This document shows positions 26,001 through 38,000 of a stretch of 64,000 nucleotides of DNA, piece by piece (position 1 is the stretch's first letter; every line of letters starts with the position of its first letter). The stretch comes from Adiantum capillus-veneris (taxonomy: Eukaryota; Streptophyta; Polypodiopsida; Polypodiales; Pteridaceae). A program made the position numbers and the translations under genes. The stretch covers positions 140,286,241-140,350,240 of the forward strand of contig CM043945.1 in the NCBI GenBank assembly GCA_014529385.2. The letters run 5' to 3'. The notes below the pieces were generated by a model. It saw nothing but the letters and a program-made list of their open reading frames with translations, had not been told where the DNA came from and made no database searches.

Positions 26001-29000
26001 ATTGCATCAGCCCCTTGTATCAGATTGTGCAATCAATAGCATAAACATCTCTCGCCATCGAGAGAGGGGCCCTTGGAGGAGGGTTTGACAACTTCCTGGT
26101 GTCGTATTCTCTTCTCTCTCTATCTCTCAGTCTCAGCACCTTCATTCACAGTGTCTATTCACTTTGTTTGTGTCCATTGCACTCTCTCACTAAAGGAACG
26201 GAAGGCTCTCCCTTCCGTAAGTAAAAGGAACCTTGAGCACAATTCGGAGCACTCATCTTGAGCAAAGTTCAACATTCACTCCCGTGCACCTTACATCCTG
26301 CCAGGACACCATCCGGTGGTGGTCCATGCGGTCTCTCACTGACTGCTGCAGTACACGGCATCTTCGACGTCGGCTTAATCATCTACGGACGTACGATCCT
26401 TGGGAGATCCATTGTCACGTGCAAATCTAACCCTATGTGTACATGGACAAGCTACTTCATGACATGGGTTCAGTTCAGTTAGCTTAGGAAGTGATCTGGC
26501 ACTTTTGTGAGTGTTCGCAGACCGTGCATGTCTAGACACTTAGAGTAGATGCATATCCTTTGTAGCATGACCATCAGATTTCCATTAGAACCCATCAGGA
26601 GCAATGAGCAATTTTACAATGCATAGACTTATTTTCCCTATTTTTGACATTTTAGGGTAATTTGACTAAGCCATATATAGAAGGAAACCTAGCGCTAGCA
26701 CAATCTGGCAAAAGAGGCAGCAGGAACCAAGGTTCAACAGGCACCTTCTCAGCATTGCAACTTGTAGGCCTAGCGTTTTCAGCCATCCCAAGCCAGCTAA
26801 ACCGTGCCTTGAGCTTGTCTTGGAAATCAGCCCAATTAAAAGAGGGGCGTGAAATCGTCGGCTGCCTCTAGGTGCACGGCTAGCTGTGCCTCTTGCCATG
26901 CGTGGTACCAATTAATGGCATCACCGGCAAGGTACATAGCTGCCATCAAAACTTTGCTATTGCTTGTCTTCTTAGTTGTCGCAAAATAAGCATTAAATTG
27001 ATGCAACCAAGAATGAATAACAGTAGCATCCATCTTACCGTCATACTTACTGAAAATCAAGTTTTCTGTGACTGGGTTGTGTGAATCCGCATCGTGGCTT
27101 GCGCCACTTGACGAACTCCCACGATCTTTGGGTGGTTCGGTCTTCGAGGCTAGGATTTGGGCAATAAATTCTTGATTGCGAAGCTCCCTTTGAGCTTCAC
27201 GCTCGGCCTCTTTTTCTGCGTTGCGTTCTTTTCGTTCAGTGCGCTCGCGTTCGAGAGCAAGTCGTTGTTCTTCTTGTTTTGCGGCAAGCGCAAGGCGCTC
27301 ACGTTCCTGAGCAAGTCGATTTTCTTCTTGTTGTGCAGCAAGTTTGTCGTTTTGTTCATCGTGATCGCGGTCCTTGGCTTCTTGTGCATGGTCCTTTGCT
27401 GCTTATTCATCTGCTTTGCTTGCGAGTTGTGCCAAGGCAACTCGATTCGTTTCTTATTGTTGTGCCATCATGTCCAACATCGACTTCACCATCATCTCCA
27501 TAGGAGTGAGGACAACTCGTGGCGTAGATGGCGAAGGGGGAGGGTTGGAAAAATCTCTTGGTGGGGAGAATCCTTCGTCACCTCTCTCATGCTCATCACC
27601 TGAATGCGAAGTATCCATGCCGCTTCGGGTGACAACCATGCACTAGGATCTTGGGGTCTTAAGCTCGCGAGGAACTTGGGTTCTTGAGGTTCTTGAGTCT
27701 TGAGGGTCTTGGATTCTTGGGGTTCTTGAGGTTTTCTTTCGCTTACAAATCGCGTTGGAGATGGATCTTCTCTTCACCCGAGTTCTACCCTTTTCTGCGA
27801 GCGCACCCCTTGGCGGCCTTGCGCTCACACCAAGGTTGCTTTTTCCCACCTCACGTCGATTGGCCGGCCGCTAAGTGCACGGTCCGCTCTCAATGAGTGA
27901 AAAGAGACACAAGGGGAGGCTGGACAAGCCCTTCTTTCTTGGGATTCCTATCACTCTTCAACAAAACACGATTAGGAATCACCACGCCCAAGTAAACTTG
28001 GGTTCGTGCGATCGCAACAAGCAAAAAAAATTCTTGTGGTTCTTGTGGTTCTTTCCTTGAGTAATGCAGAACACTTCCAAAGCTCTGATACCAATGTTAG
28101 GTGCAGCGGAATGAATGTTGTATTTTCTCAAGAATAGTGATCTTTATTGCTCAAGGTTCCTTTTAGTTCTTAGGGAAAGAGAGAGCTTTCCGTCTTGTAG
28201 AGTGTCGTGGTTACGAACAAAGTGAGTGGATATTGTGCGTGCAAGTGAATGAGACTGAGAGAAGGAGAGAGAAGAGAGACGACACCGAGAGGTTGTAAAA
28301 CCCTCCTCCGAAGGCCCCACTCTCGTCGGCGAGAGTGGTCTACTTGATTGCACAAATGCGTACAATGCAAATGCAATGGACAAATGCAATGGGACTATGC
28401 CGATGACGATGATGACGGCGGCGACTTAGGCTGATATCTGGGATCTTCTTGGTGGCTGAAAATGACTGTTTCTCGATGGGTTCATGGCTGAAAAATGACT
28501 ATTTTTGTCGGGTCGAGAGGATGATGAAAAATGCTGCTGAAAACTGCTCTTTGGCTGTCTTTTTGGATGAGGTTTCCTTGCTGAAAAACGCTGGGACAGC
28601 AGAGGGTTTCTTGCTGAAATCTGCAGGTTTTCAAATGCTTAATGACTCCTTACCCGGCCATGGTGATCTGCTGCCATTTGCTTGATGAAAACGATGATTT
28701 GGCTGAGATGTGTCTGGAGTTAGTGGAGGCCAAAAACGCTGATGTCATGCTTGTGAAAAACGCTAGCAGAGATGAGGTCCCCTGCGATGGTGAGGATATG
28801 CAATGGTCTGCTTACGCTAGGAGACTGTGGTTGATGGCGATGACTGCAAGAGAGAAAACGCCAGGGCTGCTGGGTTGATGCAAAAACGCCAGGAAGGGGA
28901 GAAGATGCAAAAACGCTAGGGATGGTCTGAGGGGGTACTGCTGAGAAGTTGCCTGTTGAGCGGGAAGCTCCTGCTGCCTCTTCTGCCAGAAAGTGCTAAC

Positions 29001-32000
29001 TTGGGTTTGCTTATATATTAACTTAGCAAAATTGCCCTACCTACTTTTGTTGGAAAGTCACTTAAAAATAATAAGTGAAAATAACCAAAAATAGGAAAAT
29101 AGGCTAAATGCACTGGAAAATTCCCCTAACTGATGCTAATGGATTCTGATGGGAATTCCGATGATGATGGTGTGTGCAACCGGAGGATATCCATCTATGC
29201 TAAGTGACTGGGCATGCACGGTCTACGAATAGACTCACAAAAGTGCCAGATCACTATTAATCTAAACTGACTGAACTAACGGGAACCCTGCTATGGTATA
29301 GCTTGTCCACGGACACAGGGTTGGGATGTGTCACGTGACAGGAGCACTCATCTTGAGCAAAGTTCAACATTCACTTCCGCTGCACCTTACATTGGTATCA
29401 GAGCTTTGACAGTGCTCTATATCACTCAAGGAAAGAACCACAAAATTTTTTTTGCTTGTTGCGGTCGCACGTAACCCAAGTCCTCTTGGGCACGTAGATT
29501 TCTAATCGTGTTTTTGAAGAGTGACAGGAAACCCAAGAAAGAAGGGCTTGTCCAGCCTCCCCTTGTTTCTCTTTTCACTCATTGAGAGCGGACCATGCAC
29601 TTAGCGGCTCGACGTGAGGTGGGTAAAAGCAACCTTGGTGTGAGCGCAAGGCCGCCAAGGAGTGCGCCCGCAGGAAAGAGAAGAGCTTGGGTAAGAGAAG
29701 CTCCTTCTCTAACACAGATTACAAGCTAAAGACGAACCTCAAGAACCTCAAGAACCTCAAGAGCCTCAAGAACTCAAGAACCCAAGAACCCAAGTTTCTC
29801 TTGAACTTAAGAACCAAAGATCACAGTGTATGGTCATCACCCAAAGCGGAATGCATACTTTGCATGAAGGTGGTGAGCATGACGAAGGTGAAGAAGAATT
29901 TTCCCCACCAGGAGGTTTTTCTGACCCTCCCCCTTCCCCATCTACGCCACGGTTTGCACCAGCTCCTATGGAGGCTTTGATCAAGTCAATGATGGACATG
30001 ATGGCACAACAACAAGAAGCGAATCGCGTTGTGATGGCACAACTAGAAAGAAAAGCAGAACGACAGGAAGCCATGGAGCGTGAACGCCAACACAGACAAG
30101 AAACCTTGGATCACGAAGCACGCTTGGTGGCCGAGGAACGAAAAGAAAGAAAAGCAAAAAGAAAGGAAGCTTTGGAGCATGAGCGCGATCAAGCGCACTT
30201 GACGGCCGAAGAAAGACGAGCGGCCTTGGAGGCAGAGCGTGAGGTGCAGAGAGACCTACGCATGCAAGAGTTGGTCCAACATGCTCTCACCTCGGGACCA
30301 ACGCGGGACAAAGATTTTGGTGGTTCATCAAGTGGCTCACGCCGAGATTCGGATTCCAACAACCGCGTCACAGAGAAGGTCACGTTCAGTAAGTATGATG
30401 GTGCATCAATGTTAGGTGCAGCGGAATGAATGTTTGCGCTTTGCTCAAGATGAGTGCTGCAAACTGTGCTCAAGGTTCCTTTTGTTCTTACGGAAGGGAG
30501 AGCCTTCCGTTCTTAATGAGAGAATGCTATGATCACAAACAAAGTAAGGGAGAGCCTTCCGTTCTTAACGAGAATGCTATGATATTGTGTGTGCAAGTGT
30601 ATGAGACTGAGAGATAGAGAGAGAAGAGAGATACGACACCAGAGACATTGTAAAACCCTCCCACTCTCGTCGACGAAGGTGGTCTACTTATGATTGCACA
30701 AACTGGTACAAACTGAATGCATGTGATTGATGCAAGTCTAGGTTATGTTGACGACGACGACGGGGATGATGAGGCCGACACTAGGGCTGAAATCTGCAAT
30801 CTTTTATCTGCTGTCCAAAAACGCTCTGGGCTAAAATCTGCTACAATCCAAAAACGCTGATTTGGGGAGTTGTTTCTGTGGGTCTTTGTCGCTGAAAATC
30901 TGCAGGTTTAGGGCTGAAAACTGAGGTTCTTTAAGGCTGAAAACTAATCGTCTTTCCGGGCTGAATCTGCTACCTTTTTTAGGGCTGAAATTGCAGGCTC
31001 TTCATGGCTGAAAAACGCTGCTCATACTTGCTGAAAACGCTAGGCCAGAACTGATGTCAAAAACGCTAGGTTGCTAAGCTTTGCAAAAAAGCTAGCTAAT
31101 GGATCTCTGGCGATGGTTGCTGATGCAAAAACACTAGTAGCTCGAACTGCCTGGCGAGGATGCTTGCTGAAGAAAACGCTAGATCTGGGTCTTGCTTGGA
31201 GGGAGTCCACCAAGGGGTCTTGTTGAGAAGTTGCCTGCTGACCTTGGCTCCTGTTGCCTCTTCTAGCATTTAGTGCTAGCCTAGGTTTGCTTATATACAA
31301 ACTTACTCAATTTGCCCTACCTACTTTCCAACAAAAGTCACTTAAAAATAATAAGTGAAAAATGTCAAAAATAGGTAAAATAGGCTAAATGCACTGAAAA
31401 ATTCCCTTGAAGGATTCTAATGGATTTTGATGGGAATGCTTATGATCATGCTGTGTGCAACCAGAGGATATGCATATACACTAAGTGACTGGGCATGCAC
31501 GGTCTACGAATAGACTCACAAAAGTGCCAGATCACTTCTAATCTAGACTGACTGGACTGACTGCACCCTGATCATGCTGTAGCTTGTCCACGGACACAGA
31601 GGGTTGGATGTGTCACGTGACATCCCCTCCTTTTCAAAGTGAGGTACTGATACCGAACTGTATGGCGTCGAGGGAGATCGCCAACAACATCCGGAATCGT
31701 GGAAGGGACTCTTCGCCGGCCCACTCTGATGTGTGGGTCGTGCGGTACTTGAACTTTATAAAGGTCTGCAACGCTTGCTTCTTTGGGCCGCGCCGAAAGT
31801 GGCACAAAGTCTTCTGTGGCTCCTTCGATGCTTCAACTTCGTTTAGAGTCATGCTTCTTTCTTCTTCAAGAATCTCCATGGCTAAAAATTCCTGAACCCA
31901 TTTCCAACACAAAACCATGAACACACCTATTCCATGTAAAGTGAGTGGAAAAAATCATGTCGTCCTAATAGACTGTGCATGCAATGTAGATGAACAAAGA

Positions 32001-35000
32001 GACGGAGTGCTAACCCGTTCACCACACACATGCAACAAATGAGATCGAATCTTTCTCTTCTGATCTAAATCAATCAACCGTGGCAATTCACAACGGAAAT
32101 GCCCATGCTTGGTGCTCATACTTTCATGTGCTCTTTCTACAACTATGTCATGCCAAGGAAGAGACACCGAATGTGTTGCTAATTGGACTATTTTCTAATT
32201 TTTAATGATTAATTTCTTTCTCTAGGATATTTTATTGTGTACACTAAGAACTGTTAAAAGATTGTAGCTACAGGAAGCGCCATCAAGAACGGACAACTCT
32301 GATGTGTCATTTGATGGGTGACGGTAAACATCGCGAAGGAGTTTCCGTAAGTCCGGTGGAAAGGGCCGGGTTACGAGTGCCCCTGATGTGTCACATGATG
32401 GGTGACGGGTGCATCAAAAAGGGGGCATTCCGTAGGCTGAGGAGGAAATGCGAACTGAGTAAGAAAATACGCGTAAGAACGCAAGCACAAGAATAAAGAT
32501 GGATTCAAAGAAGCTTTTTACGAAAAGCAAGAACTTTCGCAGGAGGGCAGATGCTTTCCCGCAAGGAGTCTGTATCTGCATTGCATCTGTGCGTGTGTTC
32601 TGTACCGGGGACGCCTGGAATGTGTTCGAGTAGCATTGTTTTCACTAACTGAGTGAGTTTTTAAAGTTTAAACAAGTTCACACTTTATTTTATAAAGTGG
32701 CCGGTCACTTTTAAGTAACCAGCCCTCTTATAATAAAAAAAGCAATGCTCTAAAAATCCTACGTTAAAACTCTACAAAAAAAGCCTACGCAAGGCAGGCT
32801 GAATTCAACGATCTCTCTCTCTCCTCTCGCTAGGGACGCCAGGCTTTTGCTTTTCGGCTCCTATTCCCGCCGGGTGCAAGGGCCTATAAAAGGGCAATTA
32901 GCGTTCCAGTTTTACACACGCCAGGAGCAGCAGGAGGAGTTGCGCTGAGAATTTGGAGCAATCATTGCGAAGGAAATTCAGCAAGTGTTCGTGTGACGAC
33001 TGAGTACGGAGGTCGCTTTTCCGAGCAAGGAGCTACAAGAATAATTTGTTGATACGCATTGCGAGCTATTGCTTTGTGTGGTTTTTTTGCAGGAATCCTC
33101 CCTCACGGGAAGTACGACCTTTGCGTCTAAGTCCCTCTCGGGAAGTACGGCTTCGTCCCTTACGGGAAAGTACGGCCTCGTGCCTAAGTCCGTCACGGGA
33201 AAAGAACGACCTTCGGGTCTAAGATTACCGAACGGAGGGGTTTCCTCGGATTCTTGTGCTTGTATATGAACTCTCCCTGAATAAAGAATACTCTTGACGG
33301 GGGGGGGGGGGGGGGGGGACTAGCCCATCTTCTGTTCCCCAATATTGTGTCGATCTTCTCCTTTCTCTCACATTTGCAAAGTATTTTATTTTTCAGATTT
33401 CTAAGTACTCGTGTACGCTCCCGTTTTGTGACAGTGGTATCAGAGCTCGGACTCCTCTCTTTCTCTGCAAAGAAGGACGATTCCGGGAAGAACGGGAAGA
33501 ACCATGTCAAGCCAAGGGAGAAGCATTGAAGAGGAGCTTCAACAAGTGCGAGCTCAGCTTGCGGATTTGCAACAAATCTTACCATTGTCAGATGTCCAAA
33601 AGCTCTTGGGCGGAATGAAGAGAACGAATGGAACCGATGCAGCCGGGCATCCAGACCACATTGTTGGCGTGAGACCACAGGAAGAAAGAGAAGAAGAACG
33701 TGCCGAGGTGCACAAAGGATCTTCGGATCGGAATGAACGGCCTACTCCAAGGAAAGGCCAGGAAAAATCACTCTCTGTGCTAGACGAGAGCAAGGACATC
33801 TCTATTTCATCTCAATCTTACTCCACTGATTAAACTTCTACTTCTCAATCTTCTCGCCAGAAGAAGGAAGCCGCTACTATTACTACCCTACATCAACCTA
33901 AAGATAAGCCTCGATTCAAGAAGCATGGTTGCAAGTCTCAACATCGCATGAGAGTCTTCAAATCGGGCGACAAGGACATCAAGTTCGAAACCTACAACGG
34001 ACGGAGAGATATATCCAAAGCACTGTCCTTCATCAGACAGTTTGAAGTCGCCTTTACCAATGGGCACTTCACAGAAAGATCCAAATTGCGCCATGTGGGG
34101 ATGCACCTCAAGGAAACGGCCAGTAATTGGTGGTTAGCCAAGATTCTGGAAGGTTCTCAAGCCAGAACTTGGGAGAGATTCAAATCTGAATTTTATGAAC
34201 AGTTTCTTCCACCCGACTTCGAGCAGGACATACGGAAGGAATGGGACTGGCTCGCCCAGAAGGAACATGAGAGAGTCACGACCTATGTGGACAAGTATTG
34301 GTCGGTTCTTCTGAAGGTCACTCCCTTCATGAAGATTGCCGACGAGGAAAAGAAACGAAAGTTCGAAGCGGGTCTCCAACCGCAGCTTCGAAAGAGTATG
34401 AAAGTGTATCCGCATGACACTCTTCAGAGGATGATGGAGTCAGCAATCATTGCTGAGGATTTGCACTCAACTGGGACGCCCAAAAAAATGGAGCATAGCA
34501 CTTACCGTGCGAGACAAAGAGGAGTCTAGGATGACCAAGGGGGCCAAGGAAGAAAACGTCCTCCATCTAGGGACTATGATCATTCTAGGAAGCCAGAGGG
34601 CAATGGCAAGCGAACTAAGTATCTTTCTCCTACTCAACTTCAAACCTTCAGAGAGGAAGGAAGATGCTTCTACTGTGGCGAGAAAGGACATATGAAACCG
34701 GATTGCCCGCTAAAGCAGCAACGGCAAGAACACGCCCCTACGAGGCAAGATAAAGCAAGGAAGGAACCCGCTCCACCAAGCTCCAACTCAATTCCAGATG
34801 TTCAAGAAAACACAGAAACGGAGAAAGGGAAGCGTCAACTTCTGAAGGGCTAGGGGTCTTTGAACAACCAACGAGTACTGATTCTTTATGATCCAGGATC
34901 CACGGATAACTTCATCTCCCTGGATACTGCGGAACGTTTGTGCCTCACACCAACTCAGCTTGGCACACCGGTTACATCCGGATCGGCATTCGAGGGGTTG

Positions 35001-38000
35001 ACAACCAATGCAACTCCCGTGCAAGGACAGCTCAATCTTCGGATTGGCGAGTACAAGGACCGCGAATCATTTTTGATGGCACCCATCGAGGGATGTGATA
35101 TCATCTTGGGTATGCCATGGCACTTCCACATGACACATGTCCTCGATTATGTGGAAAAGACCCTCACTTTTGATCATGGGGGTAAGAAAATAAAGATTCA
35201 TGCTGATGTAGGAGATTGGCAGTTCCCAATTATAAGTCATATCTCCATTAAGAAAGAAATGAAGAAGTGTGTTTCTGCTTACTTGATTTTTGCACATGAG
35301 AAGGATAAAACTAGTGGGGATTCACTCTCTAGTCTGGAAATTAAGCGTTTTCAATTTATTGAAAAGTACAAAGATTGTTTCACGGAAACACTCCCTGATG
35401 AACTACCTCCAATACGCCCGGAAGATCACCGCATAGATCTCATACCGGGTAGCTCGCCTCCCAATCAACCCCCTTATCGGGTGAGTCTTGCTCAGCAAGA
35501 GGAAATTTTGAAGCAAGTCAACGAGCTTCTAGAGAAAGGGTTAGTACGGCCAAGTGCTTCACCCTACTGCTCTCCAGTTCTATTGGTGCAGAAGAAAGAT
35601 GGCACGTTTCGAATGTGCATAGACTATAGGTCTTTAAACAAGATCACGGTCAAGAATCGCTTTCCGATCCCTCGGATTGATGATATACTTGATAAGTTGC
35701 AGGGTGCAAGTGTCTTTAGTCGCATAGACTTAAAGAGTGGGTATCATCAGATACGGATCGCCCCTGAGGATGTCCATAAGACTGCTTTCCGCACAACCTT
35801 TGGACTATATGAATTTTTGGTAATGCCTTTCGGCTTGACCAATGCTCCTGCGACGTTCAATCGCATGATAGACCGCATTTTCAACCCGTAACGAGCTTTT
35901 ACGGGAGCATTCTTTGACGACATACTCATCTTCTCTAAGTCAGAAGAGGAACATCGGAAGCACTTGGACCTAGCGTTTCAAGAATTGCGAAATCATGAGT
36001 TGCATGTGAATGCAAAGAAGAGCGAGTTCTTTCTCTCAGAGATACACTATCTCGGCCATATAGTCTCTCACAATCAAGTGAGTATGGATCCTGCCAAGAT
36101 CCGAGTGGTAGAAGATTGGCCTATTCCCACTACGGACCACGGTACATAATGTACGTAGCTTCCTGGGATTATGTTCATATTATCGAAGGTTTGTCTGAGG
36201 ATTTGCCCATGTAGCAGGACCACTTCATGATTTGACAAAGAAGAAGATTCCTTTTAGATGGGGATCGAGACAACAAGGAGCTTTTGATCGGCTCAAGTAC
36301 TTGCTAAGCCATGGACCTATTTTGATAGTGTCTGACTGAAGGAAACCATTTGAGGTTCACTGCGATGCTTCAGGCGATTGCATCGGAGCAGTGTTAAACC
36401 AGGAAGGCCATGCAGTGGCCTACAAAAGCAGACGGCTTAAGGATGCAAAGTTGCATGCATCAATCTACGAAAAGGAACTCACGGCTGTGATTCACGCCTT
36501 ATCCAACTGGAAGCACTATCTTCTAGGAGCGGATTTTGTGATCAAGACTAATCACCAGAGTTTGCGGTATTTTCTTACGCAAAGGAAACTATCTGAGAAG
36601 CAGATGAGATGGGCAAACTTTTTGTCTATGTTTCACTTCCAGATCCTTCACACGGCTGGGAGTAAGAATGTGGTCGCGGACGCATTGTCTAGGCGGCCAA
36701 GGGTGAACGCTATCACTTCGGTGTATCACCAAGAATTAGAAGCACTACCAGATTTGTATCCGAATGATCCAGACTTCTCCACCGTTCGGGGAAAGCTACA
36801 TCGTGGAGAGAATGAGTTTCCCTATTCCATTCGGGACGGTTATCTCTACCACCATCAGGCCATATGTGTGGCGGAACCATTAAGAAAGAAGATCATGGAT
36901 GAAGCACACGCTTCGCCTTATGCGGGTCATCGGGGTATTCTCCCTATGACCTTAGCAATGGAAAGATATTTCTTTTGGCCTAGCCTTAAAGCAAACATTG
37001 ATAAGTATGTCAGGGAATGCTTGGTTTGCCAAAAAGTGAAGTATGATCCGCATAAGACGCCTGGGTTGCTACAACCATTGCATGTGCCTAATGAACCTTG
37101 GGAAAGTATTGCCATGGACTTCATCATGGACCTCCCTAGAACTCAGACTGGAAATGACGCGATCTGGACCATTGTGGACAGGTTTAGCAAGCAAGCACAC
37201 TTTATACCAATCAAGAAAACGATCAAAGCAGATCATATGGCTAGGGTCTTTCTGGCACAGATCTTTAAGCATCATGGAATGCCTAATTCTATTGTGAGTG
37301 ATCGAGATCCTCGCATGACAGGAAATTTTTGGCGGGCCTTAATGGATAATCTTGGTACGAAGTTGAATTTTTCATCTGGCTACCATCCTCAAACCGACGG
37401 GCAAAGTGAGATAGCCAATTCCACAGTATTGGATATGTTAAAAGCTTAAGTGTCAGACCGGCAATCTGACTCGGAGAAATATTTGCCTCTTGTCGAGTAT
37501 GCGTATAACAATACTATACACTAATCGACGGGGAAAGCACCTTTTGAGATTCTCTATGGTAAGCCTTTGCTTCTACCGATCCTTTTAACTAAGGATAAGA
37601 TCTTTGCAGCAGATGAATTTGTCCGGGATTTGGACACGGCCTACGGGCAAGTTAGGAGAGCTATTCTACGCTCTCAGGAAAAGCATAAGAAAGCTGCAGA
37701 CAAGCACAGGAGGAATCTAGACTTAACAGTCGGAAAGTTAGTCTTACTCAAGTTTGAGAAGGCGAGACTTAAGAAACAAGCGTCTCATAAGGGGAAGGTG
37801 GTAAAACTTTCTACCCGTTATTATAGGCCGTTTAAGATCACTAAGCAAGTGAATGATGTCACATTCCGATTAGAGCTACCGCCTAATTGGAGGATCCATA
37901 ATGCTTTCCATGTCAGTTTACTCCGGCCGTATGTGGGACCGCCTCTGAGTCAGCCTAGTGCTGAGGAACCTCCTGAGGTTGAGGAAACAGAAGAAATACT

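Larger units (their letters stand above)
26800..29340 (-). mobile_element. DHR-d: truncated DHR copy (5' LTR, primer site, gag start)
   Basis: In sense (minus) order: LTR 29340-28095 (1,246 bp, including a diverged end near 28120-28150), primer site TTGGTATCAGAGC (28094-28082), leader, gag with coiled coil, and gag core ending abruptly near 26800. Everything from the knuckle to the 3' LTR is missing. Because the middle of the DHR-c 5' LTR is also missing at this place, insertion was probably followed by a deletion or the two LTRs recombined. Confidence 0.75.
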
